From positions 1 through 36,023 of the forward strand of contig JASEGZ010000018.1 in the NCBI GenBank assembly GCA_030018935.1: a stretch of 36,023 nucleotides of DNA, in the 5' to 3' direction. This DNA comes from Syntrophales bacterium (lineage in GTDB: Bacteria > Desulfobacterota > Syntrophia > Syntrophales > CG2-30-49-12). Of the stretch, positions 1 to 9,426 are shown in pieces. The position numbers were made by a program, and so were the translations under genes. The notes below the pieces were generated by a model, which worked only from the letters and a program-made list of their open reading frames with translations, made no database searches and was not told the origin of the DNA. The stretch's first letter is position 1; each line of letters begins with the position of its first letter.

Positions 1-147
1 TGACGATTATGCATCATTTAGTTTCGCTGTTAGGGCAAAACTCAGGCTTCGCCTTTAAACAGTTGCCCTGACGGGCGCTTCGCTGCGATGGCAGAGCCCC
101 CCTCCCCGAAAAAATCTTTGTTTCGCCCTTCACAAAGCCAATTTTTA

Positions 148-166
148 GTTTTTCAAAGGTCTCATA
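148..166 (+). repeat. Short direct repeat, copy 1 (TTTTTCAAAGGTCTC core)
   Basis: A 15-base core TTTTTCAAAGGTCTC followed by (A/G)TA occurs here, just beyond the 3' end of the UMF1 transporter gene. It recurs at 1775-1792, just upstream of the HEPN/MNT pair. The two copies lie in the same orientation and bracket the transporter gene. I see no gene in 1-169. Confidence 0.6.
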
Positions 167-169
167 ATC

Positions 170-1591
170 TCAGTGGGTTGCTTTATTTTCCATCTCTGCT
201 ATCTGGGTGCCTCTCTCTTCGTCCACCAGGGAAAGGATGATCCCCCCAGCGATAAAGAGGAGCAAGAGCGATAAAATTCCATTCCGGCTGGAGCCGGTAA
301 CCATACCAACGGTTGCAAAGAGTGAGGGGCCGATGATACTGGCGAATTTAGAGCTTACGTCGTAGAAACCGAAGAACTCGGCCGTTCTGCTTCTGGGAGC
401 CATTCTGCCAAAAAGGGAACGACTCAGGGCCTGGCTGCCCCCCTGGACCGTTGCCACAAGGACAGCAAGAATCCAGAAGTGCAGGGCCGATTGCATGAAG
501 TACCCACCAATGGCGATGAGGGCATAAATGACCAGGGCCAGATAAATTGAACGTTTGGTTCCCAGACGGCGGGCCAGCCACCCAAAAGCGATGGTAAAGG
601 GCATGCCGATAAATTGGACCATGAGAATCGCTCCCAGGAGGTGTTCCTGACCGATACCGATCTCCCGTCCAAATATGGCCGCCATGATAATAATAGATGC
701 GATACCGTCATTATATAACCAGAAGGCAATGAGAAATTTAAGTAGCTCGCTGTAACGCCGAAGATCCCGCAAAGTATGCTTTAGTCTTTGAAAACCTGCC
801 CGCAGCGGATTGCGGCTTTCCCCCGTCCTCAGTACCGCCGGTGGTTCGCTCACGTACCGAAAGAGGGGAATGGAAAAGATAGCCCACCAGATTGCTACGG
901 ACAGGAAGGAGAAACGTAAACCCCACTCCGCATCCGAAATGCCGGGACATCTCGTAAGCCAGACGATTTCCGGCTTGATCATGATGATATTAATCCCGAG
1001 CAATAATCCTCCCCCCAAGTAACCCAGGGCATACCCTCTGCTGGAAACCTGATCTATACGGTCAGTTCCTGCAACGTGGGGGAGTAGGGAATCATAAAAG
1101 ATATTTGCGCAGGACCAGCCAAATAAAGCTAAGATATAAAGTAGTGATGCTATTTTCCAGTCACCGGCGCCGATGAAAACCATTGCCGCGGTGAAAAAAA
1201 TACCGAAACCGGCAAAGTACCGCAGAAACCGTTTCCGTGCACCGGAATGATCCGCCATGGCACCGAGGACTGGCGCCACGAGGGCGACTAAAAGCATGGC
1301 GGTTGTATTGGTATAACCCCAGTAACTCGTTGCCAGTGTTGGTGGAAGGTTATGGGCCGCTACGGTGCCATAGTAAACAGGGAAAATCGCCGCCATGATG
1401 GTGGTCGCAAAGGCCGAGTTGGCCCAATCATACAGGCACCAGGCATTAACAGCCTTACGATCCGTATAATCTCTCTTGACCCGTACCTTTAGGCTCATTA
1501 CAAGAAGGCTTATACAACATATAATGACTTCAGAAAACATATCTTTTCCGAACTGGCTCTGAAAGACGGTGTTTCCCTGGCTTCTTAGCAT
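170..1591 (-). CDS. UMF1-family MFS transporter (Atg22/BtlA-like)
   Basis: This is a polytopic inner-membrane protein of the major facilitator superfamily. The N-terminal signature WCLYDWANSAFATT, followed by a segment ending in a FPVYYG motif, is typical of the UMF1 branch, related to fungal vacuolar Atg22. About twelve hydrophobic segments are spread over the length, with a charged central loop and a C-terminal half containing the SRSLFGRMAP block seen in the family. The substrate of bacterial UMF1 proteins is not established. The start is uncertain. ATG at 1591 has an AAGGGA Shine-Dalgarno six bases upstream, but homologues begin nearer ATG 1498 (MSLKVRV), so the first 31 residues may be untranslated. 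It is monocistronic on the minus strand, and its terminator region carries a short direct repeat. Confidence 0.85.
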   Translation of the reverse strand: MLRSQGNTVFQSQFGKDMFSEVIICCISLLVMSLKVRVKRDYTDRKAVNAWCLYDWANSAFATTIMAAIFPVYYGTVAAHNLPPTLATSYWGYTNTTAMLLVALVAPVLGAMADHSGARKRFLRYFAGFGIFFTAAMVFIGAGDWKIASLLYILALFGWSCANIFYDSLLPHVAGTDRIDQVSSRGYALGYLGGGLLLGINIIMIKPEIVWLTRCPGISDAEWGLRFSFLSVAIWWAIFSIPLFRYVSEPPAVLRTGESRNPLRAGFQRLKHTLRDLRRYSELLKFLIAFWLYNDGIASIIIMAAIFGREIGIGQEHLLGAILMVQFIGMPFTIAFGWLARRLGTKRSIYLALVIYALIAIGGYFMQSALHFWILAVLVATVQGGSQALSRSLFGRMAPRSRTAEFFGFYDVSSKFASIIGPSLFATVGMVTGSSRNGILSLLLLFIAGGIILSLVDEERGTQIAEMENKATH

Positions 1592-1727
1592 CAATCATCC
1601 CTTGTCATGGCTTGTTGTCCCCTGGGATGCAGTTGATGTCTAACCAGATTGAGAATAAGATTTGACACTGGCCGGTATTTGTAATATTATTTTTGGGGTA
1701 TCCACGCGGATTCAATAACATTAAGGC

Positions 1728-1749
1728 GCAGACTAAAGCCTGCGGCTAC
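1728..1749 (+). repeat. Repeat with GACTAAAGCCTGCGGCTAC motif
   Basis: The stretch GCAGACTAAAGCCTGCGGCTAC closely resembles the GCAGGCTAAAGCCTGCGG element at 29677-29694. It is probably a dispersed extragenic repeat family of this genome. The rest of the 1592-1795 intergenic region shows no gene. Confidence 0.5.
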
Positions 1750-1774
1750 GAATTCCCGGGATGCTAAAAATCAA

Positions 1775-1792
1775 TTTTTCAAAGGTCTCGTA
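1775..1792 (+). repeat. Short direct repeat, copy 2 (TTTTTCAAAGGTCTC core)
   Basis: This is the second copy of the repeat at 148-166. It supplies the AAAGG that could act as the Shine-Dalgarno of the nucleotidyltransferase gene starting at 1796. Confidence 0.6.
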
Positions 1793-1795
1793 TTT

Positions 1796-2218
1796 ATGAT
1801 TAAATATAAAAAACTACCTGAAAATATTGAAGAACTCATTCCTGAGGCAATAGATTATCTCCAATCAAAGTCAGACATTCAATTCGCCTACCTTTTTGGA
1901 AGTTTTGGAAGAGGAAAACCTTTACCTCTGAGTGATGTAGATGTCGCGGTTTATTTTAAGGAACCTACAGATATCCAGGAAAGGAGAATGGAGGTTCTTG
2001 GGGCGTTGATGAATCTTCTTCAGACTGATGAAGTGGATCTTGTAATTTTGAATAGAGCGCCACTCACACTCAGGATGAAGGTATTAGAAAACAAAAAGAT
2101 TGTGGTAGATCAGGAGCCTTTCTTAAGACATCAATATGAGTCATTAACGATGAGAGAGTATTTTGATTTTTCGATCAGGGAGGGAGCCATTCTTGAGAGG
2201 AGATTTTTACATGGTTGA
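1796..2218 (+). CDS. mntA: MNT-domain nucleotidyltransferase antitoxin (MntA-like)
   Basis: This 140-residue protein has a minimal nucleotidyltransferase fold. The GSFGRG motif lies at residues 35-40, the metal-binding pair DVD at 47-49, and a third candidate acidic residue (Asp81) in VDLVIL. In HEPN/MNT modules of the MntA/HepT type the antitoxin neutralises its partner by transferring AMP to a tyrosine of the toxin. All the catalytic acidic residues are present, so an enzymatically active antitoxin is expected. The stop codon overlaps the start of the downstream HEPN gene by 8 bases, the usual arrangement for translational coupling. The family assignment is strong; the biological trigger cannot be seen from sequence. 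Confidence 0.9.
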   Translation: MIKYKKLPENIEELIPEAIDYLQSKSDIQFAYLFGSFGRGKPLPLSDVDVAVYFKEPTDIQERRMEVLGALMNLLQTDEVDLVILNRAPLTLRMKVLENKKIVVDQEPFLRHQYESLTMREYFDFSIREGAILERRFLHG

Positions 2219-2642
2219 TAAGACTCTTATACTCCGAAAGTTAGCTGAACTCGAAGAGTTATTAACACAGGTTAAGGAATATGAGAATGTCGCTGTGGAA
2301 CAATATCAAAGGGATTGGAGAATCCAGCGGATCGTTGAGAGAACCTTGCAGATGATGATTGAGACATGTGCAGATATTGCAGAGCACATTATTTCAGATA
2401 GAGGATATCGAATACCCACAAGCTATTCAGATACTTTTAGAGTACTTCATGAGAACCGGATTTTAAAGAGCGATCTTTTTGAAACGATGGAAAAGATGGC
2501 AAAATTCAGAAATATAATTGTACACCAATATGATAGAGTTGACGCAGAGATCGTTATCGGTATTCTGAGAAAAAATCTTAACGATTTTTTGAACTATAAG
2601 GATGCAATTATTAATATGCTGAAAACAGATGAGACTCCCTGA
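2211..2642 (+). CDS. hepT: HEPN-domain ribonuclease toxin (HepT-like)
   Basis: This 143-residue, all-helical HEPN-type protein is the partner of the nucleotidyltransferase upstream. The catalytic RX4HXY motif is visible near the C terminus: Arg100, His105 and Tyr107 in RNIIVHQY. In characterised HepT toxins Arg and His form the RNase site at a dimer interface, and the Tyr is the residue AMPylated by MntA, so the pair looks complete and functional. I chose ATG 2211, which overlaps the mntA stop, rather than the longer frame from 2163, which would run far into mntA. It could alternatively be described as a DUF86 protein, which is the same family. Confidence 0.9.
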   Translation: MVDKTLILRKLAELEELLTQVKEYENVAVEQYQRDWRIQRIVERTLQMMIETCADIAEHIISDRGYRIPTSYSDTFRVLHENRILKSDLFETMEKMAKFRNIIVHQYDRVDAEIVIGILRKNLNDFLNYKDAIINMLKTDETP

Positions 2643-2725
2643 CGCACTGGAGATAAAGCACTATCCACTACGCCAGCTTTCTACAAAGAGTATAGCCCTC
2701 AGGTGAGCCCAAAGCCTATAGTCTA

Positions 2726-3187
2726 ATGAACTTTATCTTTACGATCCTTTCTATCGCCTATATATCTGGAATCTTCTTTCTGGCCGATTCGCCCATAGTT
2801 TCCAGTTTCTCGGCCTTTAATCCTTACAGCCTCCTCCACATCCCCCTTTATGGCATCCTAACCATCCTTCTCGTCTTTTCTATCGTACCCATAACGATGC
2901 TTCGACGCATTAACGCTATTGACAATCCAAACAATCCTAACGTGCCTCGCAATTACGCATCAACTTATCTACGCATTCACTCTTTTACGCATTTTCTCAT
3001 ACCCGGTTTGATTGCCCTCGGGATAGCCATTGCCGACGAAATCCACCAGGTATATATTCCTAACCGCGATGGCAGCGTCAACGATGTCCTCCTTGATCTT
3101 CTCGGTATCATCTTAACCTTGTTTTTCATCTTCCGACTTTTGAAATCAAAAATTGTTAATCGTAAAGTGCAAGGAAGGCATAATTAA
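2726..3187 (+). CDS. VanZ-like family membrane protein
   Basis: This 153-residue membrane protein has about four hydrophobic segments (roughly residues 2-22, 35-55, 90-105 and 120-140). The conserved VanZ-like block DEIHQVYIPNRDGSVNDVLL lies at about 103-122, just before the last membrane helix. VanZ-like proteins are small integral membrane proteins; VanZ itself gives low-level teicoplanin resistance by an unclear route, and most chromosomal homologues have no known role. No strong Shine-Dalgarno precedes the ATG. The stop codon directly abuts the next ATG at 3188. Confidence 0.8.
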   Translation: MNFIFTILSIAYISGIFFLADSPIVSSFSAFNPYSLLHIPLYGILTILLVFSIVPITMLRRINAIDNPNNPNVPRNYASTYLRIHSFTHFLIPGLIALGIAIADEIHQVYIPNRDGSVNDVLLDLLGIILTLFFIFRLLKSKIVNRKVQGRHN

Positions 3188-3334
3188 ATGGATGTCCGGA
3201 ACCTGGGCTGTATCCACCGGAATTTCTGGGGCAGCATCCTCAAGACAATTGCCGAGAGAATCGCTGCTGAATTCGGCAGAGAGAGGGATGACCTCACTAT
3301 TGTGGTTGTTCGGCAGGATAAAATGGAGGGTTAA
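3188..3334 (+). pseudogene. Remnant: C-terminal tail resembling SpoIIE/PP2C-type phosphatase
   Basis: This 48-codon frame between the VanZ-like gene and the HD-GYP gene ends in RERDDLTIVVVRQD. That resembles the final conserved strand and Asp-Asp motif of PP2C/SpoIIE (RsbU-like) serine phosphatases, and the preceding ILKTIAERIAAEFG resembles their last helix. The catalytic body is absent, because VanZ ends one base before this frame opens. It is best read as a leftover 3' end of a larger phosphatase gene; a genuine small protein is possible but less likely. The following protein has an RsbU_N-like domain, so the two may come from one former partner-switching locus. Confidence 0.5.
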
Positions 3335-3340
3335 TCAGAG

Positions 3341-4723
3341 ATGGAGAAAACCAGGCTTTGCTACGACAAAATCCTCGCGGACTACCTGAAGACTGGCCAA
3401 GAAACATATCTCTATCAGATTACCCAATTCGCCAGGGAGATGATGATGAGACAGGGGATTGGTCCTGAATCCCTTGTGGAGATGCACCTCAAGGCCGTGA
3501 AGAAAATCAATAAGGATAAAAGGGTATATCCAAAGAAGGCTATTGATGAATCCTTTACCTTCCTTATGAGAGGAATCATGGCCTATGGAGTGGGATACAG
3601 GGAATATCTAAATTCAAAGACAGAGGGCTATCTGGCTGAGATCAAAGAGCTGAACAGGAGGTTGAGCGAAAGACTGGCTGAGATGACCACTCTCCACGAG
3701 ACCGTTAAGATAACCGGCTCTTCTCTTGAACTCGATGAGGTGCTTTCGTCTGTCTTCAGTAATGCTGCCAAGATCCTGAAAGCAGATGACGGTTCCCTGA
3801 TGCTTTTTGACCCTGAAGAAGGGGTTTTAACCATAAAAAAGGCACATGGTCTGGAGAAAGAGATTATCAGGAAGACAAGAATTAAGATAGGGGAGGGTAT
3901 TGCAGGATCAGTGGCTCAGAGTGGCGAGCCTCTGATAATCCATGGAAGGGTAGAGGGTATACAAATTAATAGAAGGAAGTATGTGGGGGTAAATTCCATC
4001 TGTGTCCCCTTGAAAACCAAGAAGGGTGTTATTGGTATTATCGCCCTCAACCGTAAAGGGGATTCCGAGTCTTTTACAGAGGATAATTTAAAGCTTCTTT
4101 CCACGATGGCCCACCAGGCGGCAGTTGCCATTGAAAATGCCAGCCTGTATCGAGACCTGCGTGAAAGTTATCTCAGTACTATCCGGGCCTTGGCATCCGC
4201 ACTGGAGGCAAAGGACCCTTATACGAAAGGCCATTCCGATGCTGTAGCAAGGTATGCAGTGGCTATAGCCGAGAGGCTGGATATGTCCCAGGAGGAGATA
4301 GAAGGCATTGAAGTGGCGGCCGTTCTACACGATATCGGGAAGATCGGCATCCAGGAAGATATTCTCAATAAGCCGGGGAAACTGGACGAGAAGGAGTGGA
4401 AAGAGATAGAAAAGCACCCTGAAGGCAGTTTGAAAATACTTAATGGCATTAGCTTCCCCTGGGATATCAAACCTATTATCTATGCTCATCATGAAGGATA
4501 TAACGGGAAAGGTTACCCTGCTGGACTGAAGGGGGAGGAAACCCCTTTGGGAGCAAGGATCATTGCTGTGGCAGACCACTATGATGCTATGACCTCTGAC
4601 CGCGCTTATAGAAAGGCTTTGAGTAAAGAAGTAGTTATCGAGGAGTTGAAAAGGGTGGCTGGAACCCAGCTTGACCCCAAAATCGTGAAGGTCTTTATTG
4701 AAATGTTGATGAGCCCTCAATAA
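3341..4723 (+). CDS. RsbU_N-like / GAF / HD-GYP regulator (probable c-di-GMP phosphodiesterase)
   Basis: This is a 460-residue cytoplasmic signalling protein. Residues 1-90 resemble the N-terminal domain of RsbU-type phosphatases (helices around YDKILADYL and GPESLVEMHL). Residues 93-118 look coiled-coil. Residues 120-268 form a GAF domain. Residues 280-455 form an HD-GYP domain with His298, the HD pair at 330-331 and the full HHExxxGxGYP signature at 383-393. HD-GYP enzymes hydrolyse cyclic di-GMP, and this site appears complete. A Shine-Dalgarno-like GGAGG lies upstream of ATG 3341. Coupling of an RsbU_N-like input, which in RsbU binds the switch kinase RsbT, to an HD-GYP output is unusual. 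The ligand of the GAF domain is unknown. Confidence 0.88.
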   Translation: MEKTRLCYDKILADYLKTGQETYLYQITQFAREMMMRQGIGPESLVEMHLKAVKKINKDKRVYPKKAIDESFTFLMRGIMAYGVGYREYLNSKTEGYLAEIKELNRRLSERLAEMTTLHETVKITGSSLELDEVLSSVFSNAAKILKADDGSLMLFDPEEGVLTIKKAHGLEKEIIRKTRIKIGEGIAGSVAQSGEPLIIHGRVEGIQINRRKYVGVNSICVPLKTKKGVIGIIALNRKGDSESFTEDNLKLLSTMAHQAAVAIENASLYRDLRESYLSTIRALASALEAKDPYTKGHSDAVARYAVAIAERLDMSQEEIEGIEVAAVLHDIGKIGIQEDILNKPGKLDEKEWKEIEKHPEGSLKILNGISFPWDIKPIIYAHHEGYNGKGYPAGLKGEETPLGARIIAVADHYDAMTSDRAYRKALSKEVVIEELKRVAGTQLDPKIVKVFIEMLMSPQ

Positions 4724-4743
4724 CCCTGGCTTCTCCTCGCAAT

Positions 4744-5358
4744 TCAAAGGTTCAGCAGTTCTTCCGGTGTGTCAACCAGGTAATCCGGCCTTGCCGCCTC
4801 AAGCTTTTCTCTGCTGTGCCATCCCCAGGTGACGGCAGCGGTCATTACACCGGCCATCTTTGCCTCTTTAATATCCCCCGCGGTATCTCCGATATAATAG
4901 GCGCTATCTCTTTCCATCTGAAACCTGTCCATGGCGTGAATAATCTTTCCCCTCTTGCTGAACATGAAGTCAGACCCGAGGATCTCCTTGAAGTAGCCAT
5001 TAAGACGATGACGGGCCAGAACCGTATAAATGGCCTGTGACTCATTGGAGGAGATGACAACGAGGGCGTTATCTTTCTTAAGTTTATCCAGGACAGGCGC
5101 TAAATCATAAAATGGCGTCATCTCATCATAGTTAATCCGGGCAACTATCTCCTTTGATGCCTCCATATATTCCCCAAGATCTATACCCTTTTTGACAATG
5201 GCCTCATAAAAATTTTCGTCAAAAAGCTCCAGAAAATCCGCACGATTCTTGACGATAGGTTTGCCGATCTTTTCCAGGCAGAGGGTCACCGCTTGTTCAT
5301 ATACCTCCAGGGAATCAATCAGAACACCGTCAAAATCAAAAAGAAACAGTTTTTTCAT
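4744..5358 (-). CDS. HAD-superfamily hydrolase, phosphoglycolate phosphatase-like
   Basis: This 204-residue haloacid-dehalogenase phosphatase has motif I DFDGV with nucleophile Asp8 and general acid Asp10, motif II around VVISSNES, and motif [20 protein letters not shown] helical cap lies between motifs I and II, as in class I, Gph/PgmB-like enzymes. The substrate cannot be told from sequence. It is the last gene of the gatC-gatA-gatB-mtnA operon. I chose ATG 5358 because it gives an ATGA overlap with the mtnA stop; ATG 5364 is two codons further upstream. The position next to mtnA could mean a role in methylthioribose salvage or in damage repair, but that is only a suggestion. Confidence 0.85.
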   Translation of the reverse strand: MKKLFLFDFDGVLIDSLEVYEQAVTLCLEKIGKPIVKNRADFLELFDENFYEAIVKKGIDLGEYMEASKEIVARINYDEMTPFYDLAPVLDKLKKDNALVVISSNESQAIYTVLARHRLNGYFKEILGSDFMFSKRGKIIHAMDRFQMERDSAYYIGDTAGDIKEAKMAGVMTAAVTWGWHSREKLEAARPDYLVDTPEELLNL

Positions 5359-6398
5359 GGACATCCAGTAAGACGGGCGATCGTCTCCTCGTATGGCCTG
5401 ACGGCGACTCCCGCCTCGGTGATGATCGCCGTTATGTAACGGTTTGGTGTCACGTCGAAGGCCGGATTATAGACCATTACCCCCTCCGGGGCCGTACTGA
5501 CTCCGCGAAACGTCAGGACCTCTTCGCTGTTTCTCTCCTCGATGGGAATGCCATCCCCATCCTTAATTCCCATATCAATGGTGGACAGTGGCACCGCCAC
5601 ATAGAAGGGGACATGGTTTTCCTTCGCCAGGACGGCAAGGGAGTAAGTGCCGATCTTATTGGCCACATCGCCATTGGCGGCAATCCGGTCCGCCCCCACG
5701 ATGACCAGGGCGATCTTTCCCTGTTTCATGAGAAATCCGGCCATACTGTCGGTAATCAACGTAGCCGGGATGTTCTCCTTTACCAGCTCCCAGGCGGTAA
5801 GCCTTGCCCCTTGTAGTATCGGCCTCGTCTCATCCATATAGACGTGCAGCGTCTTTCCTTCCTCCCGGGCGGCCCTGATCACCCCGAGGGCTGTTCCGTA
5901 ACCGGCTGTCGCCAGGGCGCCGGCATTACAGTGGGTAAGGATATGATCACCGTCCTCGATCAAGGACCTCCCGTGGATACCCATCTGCCTGTTTATGGCG
6001 ATATCCTCTTCACAGATACGAATGGCTTCGGCAACAAGCGCCTTTTTTACCGTCTCCACACCGGAGGCAAAGGCCCCATCGAAACATCTCTTCATCCTCT
6101 CAATAGCCCAGAAGAGGTTTCTCGCGGTGGGACGCGCCTGGGAAAACTCATGGCAGATGCGGTCAAATACCGCCTTCATCTCACCCCCCCCTGATGACGG
6201 TGAAAGATGGAGCACACCGAGGGCGATTCCCATCGCCGTAGCCACCCCGATGGCCGGGGCTCCACGGATCGAGAGGTCTTTGATCGCCATGATCACCTCA
6301 TCATAGCGTACGCAAACAATGTGCCGCTCCTCGTGGGGGAGGGCCTTCTGGTCAATCATGACCACCGTATCATCTTCCCAGAAAATCGTCCTGATCAT
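5355..6398 (-). CDS. mtnA: S-methyl-5-thioribose-1-phosphate isomerase
   Basis: This 347-residue isomerase converts methylthioribose-1-phosphate to methylthioribulose-1-phosphate in methionine salvage. Family hallmarks are present: the RGAPAIGVA block near residue 45, [10 protein letters not shown] holding the catalytic cysteine, and [17 protein letters not shown] holding the catalytic aspartate. The length matches the family. The ATG overlaps the gatB stop by four bases, with an AGGAGG Shine-Dalgarno inside gatB. No other methionine-salvage gene is in the window. The main alternative is a related eIF2B-like sugar-phosphate isomerase, but the conserved motifs favour MtnA. Confidence 0.95.
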   Translation of the reverse strand: MIRTIFWEDDTVVMIDQKALPHEERHIVCVRYDEVIMAIKDLSIRGAPAIGVATAMGIALGVLHLSPSSGGGEMKAVFDRICHEFSQARPTARNLFWAIERMKRCFDGAFASGVETVKKALVAEAIRICEEDIAINRQMGIHGRSLIEDGDHILTHCNAGALATAGYGTALGVIRAAREEGKTLHVYMDETRPILQGARLTAWELVKENIPATLITDSMAGFLMKQGKIALVIVGADRIAANGDVANKIGTYSLAVLAKENHVPFYVAVPLSTIDMGIKDGDGIPIEERNSEEVLTFRGVSTAPEGVMVYNPAFDVTPNRYITAIITEAGVAVRPYEETIARLTGCP

Positions 6399-7819
6399 TC
6401 TGATAGCCTCCTCTTCAGAAGGTCATTGATGAGCCGGGGATTGGCCTTTCCCTGCGTGGCTTTCATCACCTGACCGACAAAAAATCCGAACACCTTCTCC
6501 TTCCCCTCTCGATACTGTGCCGCCTGTGTCGGATTGGCCTCTATGACACGGGTGATGATCTCTGTCAACTCCCCCTCATCGGTGATCTGCACCATCCCCT
6601 TTTCCTCGATGATTGCCTTGGGAGGCTTACCGGTTCTGTACATCTCCTCGATAACTTCCTTGGCCATCTTGCCGCTGATCGTCCCGGCCTCGATCAGGCG
6701 GATCATCTCCGCCAAAGAGGCGGGAAGGATAGAACATGTTTTAACGTCGCGCTTTTCCTCATTCAACAGCTTGAGGACATCGCCCATGACCCAGTTGCCG
6801 GCGATCTTTGGCTTCCCCGAAAGCCTGGCCACCTCCTCGTAGTAGTCGGCAAGGGCGCGGCTCGAAGTCAATACACCGGCATCGTAGGCCGGGATCTGAT
6901 AATCACGGATAAATCTCTCCCTCTTCTCCATGGGAAGTTCGGGAAACCCCTTTCTGACTTCCTCAATCCAGTCATCACTGATGACAACAGGCACAAGATC
7001 GGGATCGGGAAAATAGCGGTAATCGTGAGCATCTTCCTTGCCCCGCATGGAATGGGTCACCCCCTGGCCGTCGTCCCAGAGTCTCGTTTCCTGGAGCACC
7101 TCGCCGCCGCCCTCGAGAATGTACTGCTGCCGTTTAATCTCATACTCCAGGGCGCGCTGGACATTCCGGAAGGAGTTCATGTTTTTCAGCTCTGTCCTTG
7201 TCCCGAAGCCCTTATCCCCCTTCGGTCTGATGGATACGTTGGCATCGCAGCGGAAACTCCCCTCCTCCATATTACCATCGCAGATTTCAAGATAGACCAG
7301 GATTTCATGGAGTCCTTTCAGATAAGCTGCCGCCTCCTCGGCGCCCCTTATGTCCGGCTCACTGACGATCTCGATCAGGGGCACCCCCGTCCGGTTCAGA
7401 TCCACATAACTATTGTGCTCATCATGCAACAACTTCCCCGCATCCTCCTCCATGTGGATCCGTGTGATGCCTATCGTCTTTTTGCCGCCGTTGATGTCAA
7501 TTTCCACATACCCATGTTCCGCAAGGGGATCGGCATACTGGGATATCTGGTAACCCTTGGGGAGGTCGGGGTAGAAGTAGTTCTTCCTGGCAAAACTGCA
7601 TCCCCTGTTGATACGGCAATGGGTGGCGAGGCCCATTTTCATCGCGTATTCCACGACCTTTTTGTTCAAGACAGGCAAAACCCCGGGCATCCCGAGACAG
7701 ATGGGACAGGTATTGCTGTTTGGTGCTGCCCCGAACTTTGTGGAGCAGCCACAAAAGACCTTTGACTGGGTCAAGAGCTGGGCATGGACCTCCAGCCCGA
7801 TGACAGTTTCGTATTCCAT
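6395..7819 (-). CDS. gatB: Aspartyl/glutamyl-tRNA(Asn/Gln) amidotransferase subunit B
   Basis: GatB (474 residues) is the kinase and tRNA-binding subunit of the GatCAB complex. GatCAB converts Glu-tRNA(Gln) and/or Asp-tRNA(Asn) to the amidated forms, and its presence implies an indirect route for at least one of these tRNAs. The N-terminal [14 protein letters not shown] signature, the cysteine-containing zinc region (CGCST and CPICLG) and the HMEEDAGK block are all visible. The C-terminal YqeY-like tail ends with [13 protein letters not shown]. The start codon directly abuts the gatA stop. Confidence 0.98.
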   Translation of the reverse strand: MEYETVIGLEVHAQLLTQSKVFCGCSTKFGAAPNSNTCPICLGMPGVLPVLNKKVVEYAMKMGLATHCRINRGCSFARKNYFYPDLPKGYQISQYADPLAEHGYVEIDINGGKKTIGITRIHMEEDAGKLLHDEHNSYVDLNRTGVPLIEIVSEPDIRGAEEAAAYLKGLHEILVYLEICDGNMEEGSFRCDANVSIRPKGDKGFGTRTELKNMNSFRNVQRALEYEIKRQQYILEGGGEVLQETRLWDDGQGVTHSMRGKEDAHDYRYFPDPDLVPVVISDDWIEEVRKGFPELPMEKRERFIRDYQIPAYDAGVLTSSRALADYYEEVARLSGKPKIAGNWVMGDVLKLLNEEKRDVKTCSILPASLAEMIRLIEAGTISGKMAKEVIEEMYRTGKPPKAIIEEKGMVQITDEGELTEIITRVIEANPTQAAQYREGKEKVFGFFVGQVMKATQGKANPRLINDLLKRRLSE

Positions 7820-9283
7820 TTAAAGATTCGGTCTCCTTCTTTCGATTTTAGCATTCTTTTCATAGGCGGCGGCAATCTGGATCAATTTCCCCTCTTCAAA
7901 TGGCCCGGAGAGAAATTGAACTCCTAGGGGAAGGCCGCTCCGGGTAAAGCCGCAGGGGACAGAGATCCCCGGTATGCCCGCCAGATTGGCGGAGATGGTG
8001 AAAATGTCGGAGAGGTACATCTGCAGGGGGTCATCGGTCTTCTCCCCGATCTTAAAGGCCGGGGTCGGGGAGGCAGGGGTGACAATCACATCACAGAGTT
8101 TAAACGCCTCATCGAAATCACGCTTGATTAGTGCCCGTACCTTGGATGCCTTCTTGTAGTAGGCATCGTAGTAACCGGAGGAAAGGACGTAGGTGCCGAG
8201 CATGATCCGTCTTTTCACTTCCGCCCCGAAACTTTCCGAGCGGGTCTTTTTGTACATCGTAAGGAGGTCCTGAACATTACCGGCACCGGACCGAAAACCG
8301 TATTTCACACCGTCATAGCGCGCCAGATTGGAGCTCGCCTCCGCGGGGGCCACAATGTAATAGACGGCCAGGCAGTACTCCGTATGGGGAAGTGATATCT
8401 CGATACACCTGCCGCCGCTCTCCTCGATCACCTTGATGGTATTCTGTACCGCCGTCAGCACCTCAGGGTCAATCCCCTCGATGAAGTACTCCTTGGGAAT
8501 TCCCACTGTCCAGCCCTCGATCCCCCTTGAGAGATACTCTCTGTAATCCGGGACTTCTATCGGTACCGATGTGGATTCCTTCGGGTCATAGCCGGCGATG
8601 ACGTTCATCATGATGGCGCAGTCCTCCACATCCCTGGTAAAGGGGCCGATCTGATCCAGAGACGAGGCAAAGGCAATCAAACCGAAACGGGAGACCCTCC
8701 CGTAGGTGGGCTTCATCCCCACCACGCCACAGAGGGCGGCGGGCTGCCTGATGGAGCCCCCGGTATCTGAACCGAGGGAGGCGATGCACTCATCGGCGGC
8801 TACGGCAGCGGCGGACCCACCGCTGGAGCCCCCTGGTATCCTTTCCAGATCCCAGGGGTTTCTCGTAATCCCGAAGAATGAGGTCTCCGTGGAAGAACCC
8901 ATGGCAAACTCGTCCATATTCGTCTTGCCTACGAAGACAGCCCCGGACTCCCTTAATTTTTCCACCACCGTGGCATCGTACGGCGGCACATAGTTATAAA
9001 GGATGCGGGAACCGCATGTCGTCCGGAACCCCCTGGTGCAAAAGATGTCTTTCAAGGCAACAGGAATGCCGGTTAAGGCCCTGATCTTTCCCTCTCTGAT
9101 ATTCAGATCAGCCCTTTTTGCCTCCTCAAGGGCGGAATCCCTCATCAGTGCAATGTAGGCATGAACAACGCCTTCTACCGCATCAATCCGGTTGAATACG
9201 GCTTGGACAATCTCGACAGAGGTGGTCTCGCCTGTCCTGATCTTTTCCTGCAGTTCATGAATCGTCGTCTGGTTTAATTCCAT
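7820..9283 (-). CDS. gatA: Aspartyl/glutamyl-tRNA(Asn/Gln) amidotransferase subunit A
   Basis: GatA is the amidase subunit of GatCAB, releasing ammonia from glutamine. The amidase-signature triad is intact: Lys78 in ALKDIF, the cis-Ser near 153 in GGSSGGS, and Ser177 in [10 protein letters not shown] start it at ATG 9283 (487 residues), which has AGGTGG just upstream. An in-frame GTG at 9292 would overlap that ribosome-binding site. A heptamer repeat tract fills the gap between this gene and gatC. Confidence 0.98.
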   Translation of the reverse strand: MELNQTTIHELQEKIRTGETTSVEIVQAVFNRIDAVEGVVHAYIALMRDSALEEAKRADLNIREGKIRALTGIPVALKDIFCTRGFRTTCGSRILYNYVPPYDATVVEKLRESGAVFVGKTNMDEFAMGSSTETSFFGITRNPWDLERIPGGSSGGSAAAVAADECIASLGSDTGGSIRQPAALCGVVGMKPTYGRVSRFGLIAFASSLDQIGPFTRDVEDCAIMMNVIAGYDPKESTSVPIEVPDYREYLSRGIEGWTVGIPKEYFIEGIDPEVLTAVQNTIKVIEESGGRCIEISLPHTEYCLAVYYIVAPAEASSNLARYDGVKYGFRSGAGNVQDLLTMYKKTRSESFGAEVKRRIMLGTYVLSSGYYDAYYKKASKVRALIKRDFDEAFKLCDVIVTPASPTPAFKIGEKTDDPLQMYLSDIFTISANLAGIPGISVPCGFTRSGLPLGVQFLSGPFEEGKLIQIAAAYEKNAKIERRRPNL

Positions 9284-9305
9284 CCTGTCCACCTATAAAA
9301 CATCA

Positions 9306-9424
9306 GTCATACGTCATATGTCATATGTCATACGTCTTACGTCTTACGTCTTACGTCATACGTCATACGTCTTACGTCTTACGTCTTACGTCATACGTCT
9401 TATGACTTATGACTTATGACTTAC
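9306..9424 (+). repeat. Heptanucleotide tandem repeat (about 17 units)
   Basis: Seventeen consecutive 7-bp units lie between gatC and gatA. They are variants GTCATAC, GTCATAT, GTCTTAC and GTCTTAT, changing to GACTTAT and GACTTAC in the last three units. The tract touches the gatC stop codon. It is inside an otherwise tight operon and would be transcribed, so its copy number could change operon spacing. Units ending in AC followed by GT create ACGT palindromes. Confidence 0.95.
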
Positions 9425-9426
9425 GA

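Noticed and set aside
7025-7765. Long plus-strand open frame of 246 codons opposite gatB
   Set aside because: It is antisense to a clear gatB with all family motifs, and its composition is that of a shadow frame with no recognisable domain.
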